Shown here: piece by piece, positions 51,610-60,845 of the stretch
Position numbering within the stretch: position 1 is the stretch's first letter
How the letters are laid out: each line of letters starts with the position of its first letter
Assembly: GCF_002831565.1 (NCBI RefSeq)
Contig: NZ_CP025096.1
Span: 434,001 to 498,000 of the forward strand
Direction: 5' to 3'
DNA from: Spirosoma pollinicola
GTDB lineage: Bacteria > Bacteroidota > Bacteroidia > Cytophagales > Spirosomataceae
Length of the DNA: 64,000 nt
Made by a program: the position numbers and the translations under genes
The notes under the pieces: model-generated
What the model was told of the DNA's origin: nothing
Databases searched by the model: none
What the model saw: only the letters and a program-made list of their open reading frames with translations

Positions 51610-54234
51610 TTAAAAACTAAACGAAGCCGATGCTTTCAGGGCAAATGAGTTCAGGGGAATACCATTGGGGCCATCGTTCAGATAATTTAGTCGGTGAATG
51701 GCTTGAACACGAATTATTTTGAAAATATTGTCGATTCCATATCCCACCTCCATATACGGTTTGTTCCCATCGAGTGACCCAAAATAGATGGGTCTTGTTC
51801 CACCCGGCAGTGGCTTATAACTCTGAACGGCCTCATTGGCTTTTGATTGAGCCCCCCAGAGCGCATCGAAGTTGGCTACCAGCCGCCAGTTGAGTTTCCG
51901 AATGCCGGGGATTCGATTGAATAGCAAGCCTTCAAACCGATGCTGAACGTGAATAGCTACGAAACGATCACTGACGAACTCATAAAACTGCATCCGGTTA
52001 AAAGTGTTGGTTGTCAGCAGCGGAGTTGGGTTGCCTATATGCGGAAACAACAGAGGTGCGGGCAAGGTCGAGGGTATGTATCCGGCCGAAAGCAGGTAGG
52101 TCATGCGGCCAAGTGGCCCGAGTCGTAATGATTGCTGCGCCCGCAGCGTAAACCGGTCATAATTATACTCCCCACCCAACGTTTTTGACCCGTGAGTGTA
52201 GCGAATGGTGAGAACGGGGGCTCGTTTAGTACCCAGCGTGATGCGGTCATTCCCTTCCATAAGGTATTTTTCTTTCCGCGCCAGCCTTACTTCAAGTGAC
52301 CAGAAGGCATCGAAGACATCGGACCGTAACTCCGACTGATCGCCCAGTTCAGGCTGCGTTCGGTAGTGAAACGGGAAGAGTGGATCAAATGTGCGGGTGC
52401 CTAATTCAGCCGTAAACAAAACGCCCTTTACGGGCTCTGTCTTAAAAAAAATCTCTTTCTGGTGGCTATGATAGCCTCCTCTGTAGCGGCCAAACCGACT
52501 CAATGCATAAAATATCCGGTTCCCTCCAATTAGCTCGGGCGTTAGGCCAAGTCGTTCCAGATCGTTAGCCATCCGCACGCCTAGTATTGTCCAATGCTGC
52601 TTCGAGAAGAGATAGTTTATTTCTCCGCCGTACTTAAACTCCTTGGCCAGCGTCCCATAAGCAACATACCCGCGCAAAACCCAGTTTCGGCTGAATTGCT
52701 CATTGGTGCGAAACCCGATCCGTGTCCGTAAGCCCTCTACGCTGTTCACTGCGAATAAATAAGGGTATGGTCCAATGTCGAAACCACCAACTTTATAAAA
52801 TCCCGTAACGGCCACCTGCCCTACCGCTTCGGCCATTTTTACGGCTGGAACAGCCCGAAGCTTCTCAATGACCTGCCGGGTTTTCTGGTCCTCTTTATTC
52901 AGTGAATCGGCACCGGCCAGTGTACCCTGAACGGTATGCCAGTAGGCTTCATTGCTGGTAGCGATGGTATCATTTTGCTCGATAGGCTGTTCGTAAAAGG
53001 AAGCCGCGTGGGGGTGATTCACCACAATGTTACTGTTGCGAAGAGTGACCTGAGCCCGCAGGCCAAGCGATTGTTTACCCACCCCGGTAAGGTCAGCTTT
53101 AAGACGAATACTTATCGGCAACCACCCTGCTGTTACCGATTTACTGGTGGTCGAATCGGTCGTTGTTTCCAGCTCCTGCTCAATAGTCAGTTCGCGAACA
53201 TAGTTCAGGTTGGCCCCTTTTCCAATACGGGTTTCAATCTGGCAGAGGGCAAACGTCGTTGTGTCAATCCAGGCTTTACCCGTAAACGCAAGATCTTCCG
53301 GGCGCTTGGGATCGAACTGGACTTCGTAACAAATATGGTCGCCAATCTGCGTTGTATCGGCCAGAAAAAACTCGTACCAGTTTTTCCAGTTATCGCCGAC
53401 GGGTGAGGCAAAATCTTTCCCCAGAATGGGAATGTAGTTGTCGTAAAAATTCTGACTGACCAGATTGGTGCCACCCAGCAATTGCGAGCTTAGCCCGGCA
53501 TCGTCGACGGCAACGCCTTTAATGCGTGTTTTGCGGATATCTTCCCGTTTACGTTCGGGACTGGCCTTAAAATAATATCGCGATACTGACTCCGACGCCA
53601 GCAATGGCAACACCCGATGGCCTTCTCTATCAATGATCGAGTCGTGTTGGCTCATGGCTTCGTTGATCCGCTTAATAAGCGGATTCTTGCGCATGCGGTC
53701 TGAAACGTGGCTAAGGGCAATTTCGGTCTTCACATAACTGTCGTACTCATAAGCCGAGAGTCGTTTACGGTCATTGATTGAGCGATTTTTACGTAATTGC
53801 CGAAGTACCCGCCAGGCCGGATTTTCGCCCGCTTTTACGGTTACCTCCTGTAAAGAATTACCGCCCGATTCGAGTTTAAAATCAACTGATTGCGTAAGCC
53901 GTTCCGGGTCAATTGCCCGACGCAGCATTTTATAGCCTAACGAGCTAACGGCCATAGAATCGGTTAAAATTTTGGCCACCAATGTGAATCGACCTTTTTC
54001 GTCGGTAACGGTTCCAGTCCGGCGCCCCACCAGTGCCACACTGGCAAAAGGTATAGGTTCTCCCGTGTTTGCATCTGTAACAAGCCCCGAAACGGTGTAA
54101 ACTGTTTGCGCCTGCGCAGCAGTTCCAGCCCATATGAGTACTAACCACAGAAGAACCAGCAGGCTATGTATTCGTGTCTTCAACGTTCTATCGTTCTTTA
54201 TTGGCCTGTATTGTACAATGAATATTGGACTCAT
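51610..54234 (-). CDS. CarboxypepD-regulatory/DUF5686 outer-membrane protein
   Basis: The ATG at 54232-54234 gives 874 residues; a TTG at 54181-54183 would start a tighter signal peptide (KTRIHSLLVLLWLVLIWAG, ending AAQA). A CarboxypepD-reg-like domain (YTVSGLVTDANTGEPIPFAS) comes first. The DUF5686 body follows, with YEFFLADTTQIGDHICYEVQ and a C-terminal beta-barrel ending SFALKASASFSF. Outer-membrane location is inferred. Function unknown. Confidence 0.87.
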   Translation of the reverse strand: MSPIFIVQYRPIKNDRTLKTRIHSLLVLLWLVLIWAGTAAQAQTVYTVSGLVTDANTGEPIPFASVALVGRRTGTVTDEKGRFTLVAKILTDSMAVSSLGYKMLRRAIDPERLTQSVDFKLESGGNSLQEVTVKAGENPAWRVLRQLRKNRSINDRKRLSAYEYDSYVKTEIALSHVSDRMRKNPLIKRINEAMSQHDSIIDREGHRVLPLLASESVSRYYFKASPERKREDIRKTRIKGVAVDDAGLSSQLLGGTNLVSQNFYDNYIPILGKDFASPVGDNWKNWYEFFLADTTQIGDHICYEVQFDPKRPEDLAFTGKAWIDTTTFALCQIETRIGKGANLNYVRELTIEQELETTTDSTTSKSVTAGWLPISIRLKADLTGVGKQSLGLRAQVTLRNSNIVVNHPHAASFYEQPIEQNDTIATSNEAYWHTVQGTLAGADSLNKEDQKTRQVIEKLRAVPAVKMAEAVGQVAVTGFYKVGGFDIGPYPYLFAVNSVEGLRTRIGFRTNEQFSRNWVLRGYVAYGTLAKEFKYGGEINYLFSKQHWTILGVRMANDLERLGLTPELIGGNRIFYALSRFGRYRGGYHSHQKEIFFKTEPVKGVLFTAELGTRTFDPLFPFHYRTQPELGDQSELRSDVFDAFWSLEVRLARKEKYLMEGNDRITLGTKRAPVLTIRYTHGSKTLGGEYNYDRFTLRAQQSLRLGPLGRMTYLLSAGYIPSTLPAPLLFPHIGNPTPLLTTNTFNRMQFYEFVSDRFVAIHVQHRFEGLLFNRIPGIRKLNWRLVANFDALWGAQSKANEAVQSYKPLPGGTRPIYFGSLDGNKPYMEVGYGIDNIFKIIRVQAIHRLNYLNDGPNGIPLNSFALKASASFSF

Positions 54235-54564
54235 ACAGGCTATTAATGGGTACAAGGAAGGGCAAGATGTCGGTAAAAGACATTAAATTGATAAAACTCC
54301 TGTACATACTGGTACAGCACAGATTATATTTATTATTCGTCATAACTGACTTGTGAGTCAGTATTTATACTTAAGAAATAAAGAGCAAAGAAATTACTTT
54401 TCAATCGATTATCAAGCAAACAAAGTCTTCATTGTACCTCGAAGAATAGGTTTATTTAGCAGAAAGCCACAACTGGCAGGTTAAAAACCAGAGTCTCTTT
54501 ACTTACTACTACGACGAGTCTGCTATAAAAAAAGATGTGACCTGTATTCTTACATAAAACACGC
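54235..54564. other. AT-rich intergenic region
   Basis: About 330 bases between divergent DUF5686 and GH88 genes. No supported ORF. A TGGTAC half-site at 54309 has no -12 partner. Confidence 0.5.
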
Positions 54565-55746
54565 ATGAAACGCTATCTAGCTATTTGTTTACTTTTACTG
54601 GCACAGGTGACCGTTGCCCAAACACCTGTTAACGTCGATAAGGAATTTGATTTTGCGGCTAAACAATATGCCTTAATGCTCAAATCTCACCCCGACATTA
54701 CTAAATTCCCCCAGTCAACAAAACCCGATGGCTCGCCGGATGACAGGACGTCAGATTGGTGGTGCAGCGGTTTCTTTGGCGGTTCACTATGGCATTTGTA
54801 TGAACGAACAAAAGATCCGGTCTGGAAGGAAGCCGCCAATAAATGGACAATGGCTGTAGCCAAAGAACAAAACAATACTGGCACGCACGACCTGGGCTTT
54901 ATGCTCTATTGCCCATTTGGGAATGGATACCGGCTCACGAAAAACCCAGCTTATCCGCCCATTCTATTGACCGGAGCCAAATCGCTGAGCACGCGATTTG
55001 ACCCAAAGAGAGGGGTCATAAAATCCTGGAATAAATTTCTGACCTATGACTACCCGGTTATCATCGACAATATGATGAACCTGGAATTTTTGTTCTGGGC
55101 GGCTAAAACGTCGGGTAACAAAGACTATTATAACCTTTCGGTAACCCACGCCGACAACACGATGAAAAACCATTATCGGCCTGATTATAGTAGTTATCAC
55201 GTTGTTTGCTACAATCCGGATGGCACCGTTGCGGCAAAAAAAACAGCGCAGGGATATGCCGACAACTCGGCCTGGGCGCGGGGCCAGGCCTGGGGATTGT
55301 ATGGCTACACGGTGATGTATCGGGAAACGAAAGACAAAAAATACCTAGAGCATGCCCGGCACATTGCTGATTTTTACCTGAACCACCCCAACCTGCCTAC
55401 CGACAAAATTCCGTATTGGGATTTTAATGCGCCCAATATTCCAAGCGAAGAGCGGGATGCCTCGGCGGGCGCTATAACCGCAGCGGCCTTACTCGAACTC
55501 TGCACCTATGGCGGACCATCGGCGAAGACCTATTATCAATCGGCAGTGAAGATGCTGGAAAGCTTATCCAGCCCGACTTATAGAGCCAACCTGGGCGAGA
55601 ATAACAACTTTATTCTGAAGCACAGTGTGGGTCACAAACCGCAAAAAAGTGAAGTGGATACACCAATCATTTATGCAGATTACTATTATCTGGAAGCGCT
55701 GTTGCGTTACGATGCACTGCGCAAAAAACCCGCATTTCGCTCGTAA
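54565..55746 (+). CDS. Exported GH88 family unsaturated glycosyl hydrolase
   Basis: The 393-residue protein has signal peptide MKRYLAICLLLLAQVTVAQ. The alpha/alpha barrel of GH88 carries GTHDLGFMLYCPFGNGY and the Asp in IIDNMMNLEFLFWA, the usual catalytic pair. WARGQAWGLYGYTVMYRE and RDASAGAITAAALLEL complete it. It hydrates and cleaves unsaturated glucuronyl oligosaccharides released by polysaccharide lyases. No lyase is adjacent. Convergent with the SGNH-like gene; a 35-bp palindrome separates them. Confidence 0.92.
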   Translation: MKRYLAICLLLLAQVTVAQTPVNVDKEFDFAAKQYALMLKSHPDITKFPQSTKPDGSPDDRTSDWWCSGFFGGSLWHLYERTKDPVWKEAANKWTMAVAKEQNNTGTHDLGFMLYCPFGNGYRLTKNPAYPPILLTGAKSLSTRFDPKRGVIKSWNKFLTYDYPVIIDNMMNLEFLFWAAKTSGNKDYYNLSVTHADNTMKNHYRPDYSSYHVVCYNPDGTVAAKKTAQGYADNSAWARGQAWGLYGYTVMYRETKDKKYLEHARHIADFYLNHPNLPTDKIPYWDFNAPNIPSEERDASAGAITAAALLELCTYGGPSAKTYYQSAVKMLESLSSPTYRANLGENNNFILKHSVGHKPQKSEVDTPIIYADYYYLEALLRYDALRKKPAFRS

Positions 55747-55754
55747 AGCACTAA

Positions 55755-55830
55755 GGCAAAAAAAGTGGGGTGTAAATGTGGTGGCAGGTTCTCGGACCTG
55801 CCACCACATTTACACCCCACTTTTTTTGCC
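55755..55830. repeat. Perfect 35-bp palindrome / bidirectional terminator
   Basis: The arms 55755-55789 and 55796-55830 are fully complementary with a 6-base loop (TCTCGG). A7/T7 tracts lie near the ends, suiting a terminator for the two convergent genes at 55746 and 55834. The GTGGCAGGT-TCTCGG centre resembles the hairpin at 50551. Confidence 0.95.
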
Positions 55831-55833
55831 GTT

Positions 55834-56526
55834 TTAGTCTTTTCGAAAGGCCTGAATCGTAACGATGGTGGGTGCCGATTGATAAAAGTCAAACAACGAC
55901 CGTCCTAACAATTCATGGCTAATGGCATTTAGATGCTCTTTATCATTCGGCAAAAAGTACTCCTCTCGCGGCCGAATCACTGAATCGGTATCAAAAACAC
56001 TGACAAGGCGTCTGTCAGCTTCCTGTAGCAACACGGCCCGGCTCCGATTTCGCAACCACCGGCTTAGCGGCTCCCGATGCGAAAAAGGAGTGAGCAACAA
56101 CACATTATGGCGATAAGGTCTCAGCTGATTCAGTAATATTGAAATTGATGTAAGGTCGCGGGGTGTTCGAACAAGCGAAAGTAACCCGGCACCAAGCGCT
56201 TTCATCCGGCTTGACAATGAAGGACGAGACAGGCTGGCCGAATTGGGAAACACGGGCACTGTCACCCCCGACGAATACAAAAAAGGGGAAGCCGCCGTTT
56301 GAATAAGGGTATAGTCGAGTTGAAGTATAATGAGATCATACCGGTTTAAGGGCAATTGCGCCAGCGTGGCTATTGTTTGCGCCATTGTCAGGTGCGCGTA
56401 TGCTTCAACAGATACCGCCCGCCCTGCTCTGCTGATCTGTCGAATAAAATGACCTATATAACTAAGATTTCCTCCCGACAGCCCATATCCATAGGTATGT
56501 TCGTCGCCTATTACTAACACCTTCAT
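55834..56526 (-). CDS. SGNH/GDSL-like protein lacking the catalytic serine
   Basis: The 230-residue protein starts MKVLVIGDEHTYGYGLSGGN. That is the GDSxTxG block I pattern of SGNH hydrolases, with Glu9 in place of Ser. A block V-like D-x-x-H lies near the end in PNDKEHLNAISHELLG, so the Asp/His pair is present. In the middle the fold order matches (YDLIILQLDYTLIQ). It may be a pseudo-hydrolase or a binding protein. Start ATG. Without structure the fold call is moderate. Confidence 0.6.
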   Translation of the reverse strand: MKVLVIGDEHTYGYGLSGGNLSYIGHFIRQISRAGRAVSVEAYAHLTMAQTIATLAQLPLNRYDLIILQLDYTLIQTAASPFLYSSGVTVPVFPNSASLSRPSLSSRMKALGAGLLSLVRTPRDLTSISILLNQLRPYRHNVLLLTPFSHREPLSRWLRNRSRAVLLQEADRRLVSVFDTDSVIRPREEYFLPNDKEHLNAISHELLGRSLFDFYQSAPTIVTIQAFRKD

Positions 56527-56701
56527 TCGTCAACCATAAACGGGGTGAGTAAACCCATTTGTAGCCAGTACGTAACGAGTTGCCTAAGCGTTGCTTAGTT
56601 AAAAAAAATAGTTAATAACCTGACTAGTAGTTGCAACGTTATACGTTGTAGATGCGTAGTCTTTATGTAGTCAGGAATGTTTACGTAAATCCGACCGAAC
56701 T

Positions 56702-57304
56702 TTGTTTTTCCGAAAATCGTCTCCGTTCGCCGATAATGACCTGCTGAGTGTCATTCGGGCCTGCCGTGCCAACGATCCGCGTGCGCAGCGAACGCTGTTC
56801 AAGCAGTTCTTCGGCTATGCAAAAAGCATCTGTTTGCGCTATACGTCGAGCGTTGAAGAAGCCGAGGACGTATTGAACGAAGGGTTTTTGAAAGCATTCC
56901 AACATTTAGACAGTTATGACGAAACATTACCTTTTAAAGCGTGGCTGCGAACAATTTTAGTTAATACAGCCATTAGCCATTACCGAAAAAACCATCGTTT
57001 TGAACAGCATGCCTCGCTGGAAACAGGCGAACAGGTGGCCTTTGATGAGGATGTGGTTGATCAGATTGCAGCCGAGGAAATCCTTGCTCTGGTGCAGCAA
57101 TTGACACCAACCTATCGTACCGTGTTTATGATGCATGTTGTGGACGGATACAGTCTACACGAAATTGCCGGTCTGCTTAGCCATAATGAAGCGACCGTTC
57201 GCTCCAACTTTGCTCGGGCCCGGCAAAAATTACAGGTACTCGTCAAACAAGCCCACTACACTAAAACTGGCTCTACAGCCTCTATTCCGTATCATGAAAA
57301 CTGA
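56702..57304 (+). CDS. ECF-type RNA polymerase sigma factor
   Basis: The 200-residue sigma-70 family protein starts at TTG (56702); there is no in-frame ATG between the upstream stop (56657) and region 2. Sigma2 (about 28-95) contains LFKQFFGYAKSICLRYTSSV and DVLNEGFLKAFQHL. Sigma4 (about 128-185) contains LTPTYRTVFMMHVVDGYSLH and NEATVRSNFARARQKL. It overlaps the next gene: its stop is at 57302-57304, after the ATG at 57294, so the two are translationally coupled. Confidence 0.93.
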   Translation: MFFRKSSPFADNDLLSVIRACRANDPRAQRTLFKQFFGYAKSICLRYTSSVEEAEDVLNEGFLKAFQHLDSYDETLPFKAWLRTILVNTAISHYRKNHRFEQHASLETGEQVAFDEDVVDQIAAEEILALVQQLTPTYRTVFMMHVVDGYSLHEIAGLLSHNEATVRSNFARARQKLQVLVKQAHYTKTGSTASIPYHEN

Positions 57305-58970
57305 CCGATTTTCCGATATTATCCGGCGAAAACTGGAAAGTATTCGGCCGGAATTTTCCGAAAAAGACTGGACCAGGATGCAGTCGTCACTGCAAACCGG
57401 CCTCCCACAGCCCGCTACGCCCCCTAGTGGCCACCCTTTCAGCGGTGGCATTTGGTCGGCAAAACCATGGTTGATGGCAGCGGCTACTGTCAGCGCAGTG
57501 GTGCTGGTTGGGTATAGCTTCTGGCAGCATCAGGAAATCAACCAGCTTCGCCAGACGATGGGGCAATTACATAAACAGCCAACGCACCAAACTGCGCCGA
57601 AGCAACCTGCCCTCGCTGCGCCCGGGACGGATACGCCGACAGTAACGCAGGCTGAAGAAAAACAGCCTCAGGCTAGTCGGGAGGAGTTGCCAACAACATC
57701 TGATACTAAAGTAGCCCAACGGGGCCAGCGCGACACGGTATATATAACCCGCTATATTGCCGTGCCCTCAAAATCGCACGTGGTACCGCCCGAAAACGAA
57801 CGTTCGGTTGACCGTTTAGAATCGCCAACAGAACAACGATACGTGACGAACAACCGCACACCCAAAGCAACGGCTCAACCAAATCAATCGGACAATTCAA
57901 CAAGTATCCCGAAAACAGACACGTATGGTGAACCCTCTACTTCTCCCAATACAACAATTCGTAAAAACAACACCGACAATTCATCTATACCGTTAACAGA
58001 AGCAACTAATCAATCGACCCGCGCCCAACGCCCGAAAGGCGACTACGCGGGCAGTCGATCAATAAAAAACAGAATCAGGTCAACTGCTGGTTCGGTTGAC
58101 AAGTCGGTTTATACAGACGAAACCAGTGTTGTCAGAACGCCCCAGCCTCAGCAAGAGTCGACTATACCTATAGCTCCGGCAGAACCACAAGAATCGGCAA
58201 CATCGGCCAGTTATGAGTTTGTTACTAGTTTGCCTCTGTCAACTCAAAGCACCAACTGGAATGGGATGCTTGCACAGCAGGCGAAGCGTATGCGGCCAGC
58301 ACGCACAACGGTCGTATCGGGTGTGGAGCAGACAAAGGCCCCAGAGAGTCAGCCGGTTGTGCACGTGGCCACGAATTTCCGGGCAGGCATAGGAGGAGAA
58401 GTATCAACGAAAGTAGTGAGTGCCGGTGTATTTACCGAATTGCTTCTGGGTAAACATTGGGCAGTAAGTGCAGGGCTTTCGCAGGCAGTTTATACGAGTA
58501 AGTTCACGAACGATTATGATTTCGACGAACATATGCGTCGGAACTTCCGTAAAGAGTTTGCCCGTGGCATTGAGCCCTATCGTCAGATTCTCAATATTGA
58601 TACCCGCACAACCCGCATACAGGTCCCTATTACCATTGGCTACCGGTTTCCGCTTACAAGTAGCCTAACGTTAACGCCAAATGTGGGTACTTACCTAAAT
58701 TTATCGAGCAAAGAAAATGCGTCATTCTATTGTCAGGGGCTAATACCCCAACGTGGATACGAAGAACTAAAGAGTGATAACGTTCGATCGGTTGAGTTAA
58801 TAAATAGCCTTGCTCTTGGTGCCGGTCTTGAATGGCAAAAGGGTCATTGGGTTGTACAGGGAACTCCTGTACTAACCATGCCTATTGAAGCGAACGAATT
58901 TCAACCCGACCCTAGTTGGCAGAAATCAACGACAGTTGGTTTACGGGCACGGGTGCTGTTTCAGTTTTAG
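57294..58970 (+). CDS. Probable dual-membrane-spanning anti-sigma factor with outer-membrane barrel
   Basis: From the ATG at 57294 (overlapping the sigma gene) the protein has 558 residues. Residues 1-55 are charged and cytoplasmic, suitable for sigma binding. One transmembrane helix spans about 59-77 (PWLMAAATVSAVVLVGY). A coiled-coil-like piece follows, then about 250 residues of Gln/Ser/Thr/Pro-rich, probably disordered sequence. Residues about 360-558 are a PorT-like beta-barrel (FRAGIGGEVSTKV to LRARVLFQF). This layout fits the dual membrane-spanning anti-sigma (Dma) family reported in Bacteroides. Signal and regulon are unknown. Confidence 0.85.
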   Translation: MKTDRFSDIIRRKLESIRPEFSEKDWTRMQSSLQTGLPQPATPPSGHPFSGGIWSAKPWLMAAATVSAVVLVGYSFWQHQEINQLRQTMGQLHKQPTHQTAPKQPALAAPGTDTPTVTQAEEKQPQASREELPTTSDTKVAQRGQRDTVYITRYIAVPSKSHVVPPENERSVDRLESPTEQRYVTNNRTPKATAQPNQSDNSTSIPKTDTYGEPSTSPNTTIRKNNTDNSSIPLTEATNQSTRAQRPKGDYAGSRSIKNRIRSTAGSVDKSVYTDETSVVRTPQPQQESTIPIAPAEPQESATSASYEFVTSLPLSTQSTNWNGMLAQQAKRMRPARTTVVSGVEQTKAPESQPVVHVATNFRAGIGGEVSTKVVSAGVFTELLLGKHWAVSAGLSQAVYTSKFTNDYDFDEHMRRNFRKEFARGIEPYRQILNIDTRTTRIQVPITIGYRFPLTSSLTLTPNVGTYLNLSSKENASFYCQGLIPQRGYEELKSDNVRSVELINSLALGAGLEWQKGHWVVQGTPVLTMPIEANEFQPDPSWQKSTTVGLRARVLFQF

Positions 58971-58984
58971 CGTAAATTTTTCAA

Positions 58985-59026
58985 ACACAAAAAGGGGAGG
59001 GCAAATATGCCCTCCCCTTTTTGTGT
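58985..59026. terminator. Bidirectional terminator
   Basis: Perfect 19-base arms (58985-59003, 59008-59026) with a 4-base loop, between the convergent anti-sigma and sorbosone-dehydrogenase-like genes. Confidence 0.95.
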
Positions 59027-59040
59027 AAACTATATCGAGG

Positions 59041-60357
59041 CTACTTGTTAGCCGTTACCCGCCAGATCCGTCCGCCAGCGTCATCGGCAACCAGCATAGA
59101 CCCGTCGGGAAGTACGGCTACACCCACCGGACGACCATAGGCATCTTTGTCTTTACCAGTCAGAAAGCCAGTGAGGAAATCCTCTGGCTTGCCGGGCTTA
59201 CCATCCTGAAAAGGGACGAATACCACTTTATAGCCCGAAAAAGTTGACCGGTTCCAGGAGCCGTGTTGCCCTATAAACGCGCCATTCCGGTATTTTTCCG
59301 GGAAAGCTGTTTTATCATAAAAGGCCAGTCCAAGTGAGGCCGTATGCGCCCCCAACGGAACATCGGGAACGGTGGCTTTTTTCACCAGATCAGGGCGTTC
59401 ACCTTTCCGGCGCGGGTCTTCATTCTGACCATAATATGAATAAGGCCAGCCATAAAACGCCCCTTCTTTCACGCTCGTCATGTAGTCGGGCACGAGTTCA
59501 TCGCCAAGTTCATCGCGTTCATTAACAGCGGCATAGAGCGTCTTTGTAGTAGGCTGCCAGCCCATACCCACCGGATTACGCAATCCACTGGCATAAATGC
59601 GCTCACCGGTACCGTCGGGATTGATTTCCAAGATATTGGCCCGCCGGATTTCGTTCTCAGGGCCGTGTTCACCCACATTACTCCCCGATCCAACCGAAAC
59701 AAAAATTTTCTTCCCATCAGGACCCGCCAGCAAATTGCGTGTCCAGTGATTGTTGTAGCCGCCAGCGGGTAGGCTCAAAATTTTCTTGCCGGGGGCGGTT
59801 ATCTTCGTTTGACCGGGTTTATAGTCGTATCGCATCAGCCCATCGGTATTGGCCGCATAGAAACTATTACCCATCACTAACATACCAAATGGCTGGTTGA
59901 GGCCGGTCAGGAACGGTTCGCGCAGGTCGGGCTTGCCATCTTTATTGGTATCGCGCAGAAGCGTAATTCGGTTGGCGCTAGCTTCAGTTCGCTCGGAGTT
60001 GCTTTTTCCGGTTACAGCATTGACAACAGCCGTTTTGATACCTTTCCGTTCTGTATTGGCTTCGGCCACAAAAATATCACCATCGGGCGCAACGTATATC
60101 CAGCGCGGACTTTGCAGATCGCGGGCATATTCGGTAACGGTAAATCCGGCTGGTGCCTGAGGCATTTTACCAGCTGGCCAACCCACTACATTACTAAATT
60201 TCTGACTTGATTTTGTAGCATATGGCGCGGGCAGATCAAGCGTAGTGTCGGCAGTAGCTACCGTTTCCCCGCTTTGATCGGCTTCTTTTTTCTGACTACA
60301 CGCCAGTAGGCTTACTGACAGCACCGTGGCTGACAGGAAAAGTTTTGTTGTTTTCAT
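59041..60357 (-). CDS. L-sorbosone dehydrogenase-like lipoprotein
   Basis: The 438-residue lipoprotein (LSVSLLAC, Cys20) is a beta-propeller of the sorbosone/soluble glucose dehydrogenase type: SPRWIYVAPDGDIFVAEAN, LTGLNQPFGMLV, GSNVGEHGPENEIRRANILE, ASGLRNPVGMGWQP, GQHGSWNRSTFSGYKVVFVP. These bind PQQ or related cofactors and oxidise sugars. No PQQ synthesis gene is nearby. Start ATG. Confidence 0.9.
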   Translation of the reverse strand: MKTTKLFLSATVLSVSLLACSQKKEADQSGETVATADTTLDLPAPYATKSSQKFSNVVGWPAGKMPQAPAGFTVTEYARDLQSPRWIYVAPDGDIFVAEANTERKGIKTAVVNAVTGKSNSERTEASANRITLLRDTNKDGKPDLREPFLTGLNQPFGMLVMGNSFYAANTDGLMRYDYKPGQTKITAPGKKILSLPAGGYNNHWTRNLLAGPDGKKIFVSVGSGSNVGEHGPENEIRRANILEINPDGTGERIYASGLRNPVGMGWQPTTKTLYAAVNERDELGDELVPDYMTSVKEGAFYGWPYSYYGQNEDPRRKGERPDLVKKATVPDVPLGAHTASLGLAFYDKTAFPEKYRNGAFIGQHGSWNRSTFSGYKVVFVPFQDGKPGKPEDFLTGFLTGKDKDAYGRPVGVAVLPDGSMLVADDAGGRIWRVTANK

Positions 60358-60413
60358 CGTTGAGTTGAGTCAATTATAGCACTAGTTACTCAACTCACTG
60401 AGCAATCGTTTGG

Positions 60414-60776
60414 TTATGGATTGTCTTTTCTGGCTGTCAATTCGGTTCCCTGCGCAGCGATTGACAAGCTGGTAACCGCTTTGGTAGCAGCATCCCGAAC
60501 GAAGGTGATCATCGACCCATATGAACTGGTAGACTGAAAAGTGTCTGCCTTCGTTTGCTTCACCAGCTTGTTCTTTCCGTAGCTATCGGCCTCTCCATAG
60601 AGCTCACCTTTGTCGGCCGTGATGGTATATTTTTGAATTGGGCTGCCACTCGCAAACGTATAAATGCCCGTATAGGCTTTTAGAGAGGCTGAGTCAGTTG
60701 ATGCCATTTGGGCATTGGCGGTAGCGCCAACAGCTAACAGGCAAACCAGCAAGAAGAGTGAACGAACCGATTTCAT
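60414..60776 (-). CDS. Small secreted beta-strand protein (DUF3471-like)
   Basis: The 120-residue protein has signal peptide MKSVRSLFLLVCLLAVGATA (cleavage NAQ). The mature part, YTGIYTFASGSPIQKYTITA and ELYGEADSYGKN, resembles the DUF3471 C-terminal domain of beta-lactamase-like proteins. It stands alone here. Function unknown. Confidence 0.7.
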   Translation of the reverse strand: MKSVRSLFLLVCLLAVGATANAQMASTDSASLKAYTGIYTFASGSPIQKYTITADKGELYGEADSYGKNKLVKQTKADTFQSTSSYGSMITFVRDAATKAVTSLSIAAQGTELTARKDNP

Positions 60777-60845
60777 AGATTTAGGAGGAGTTGAGGGAAA
60801 AGATTATACCAAACCAGCAGTCAAGCCTGATCGACCTGACAGTCG

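Noticed and set aside
54303..54319. Sigma-54-like TGGTAC before the GH88 gene
   Set aside because: No -12 element at the right distance and more than 240 bases from the start codon.
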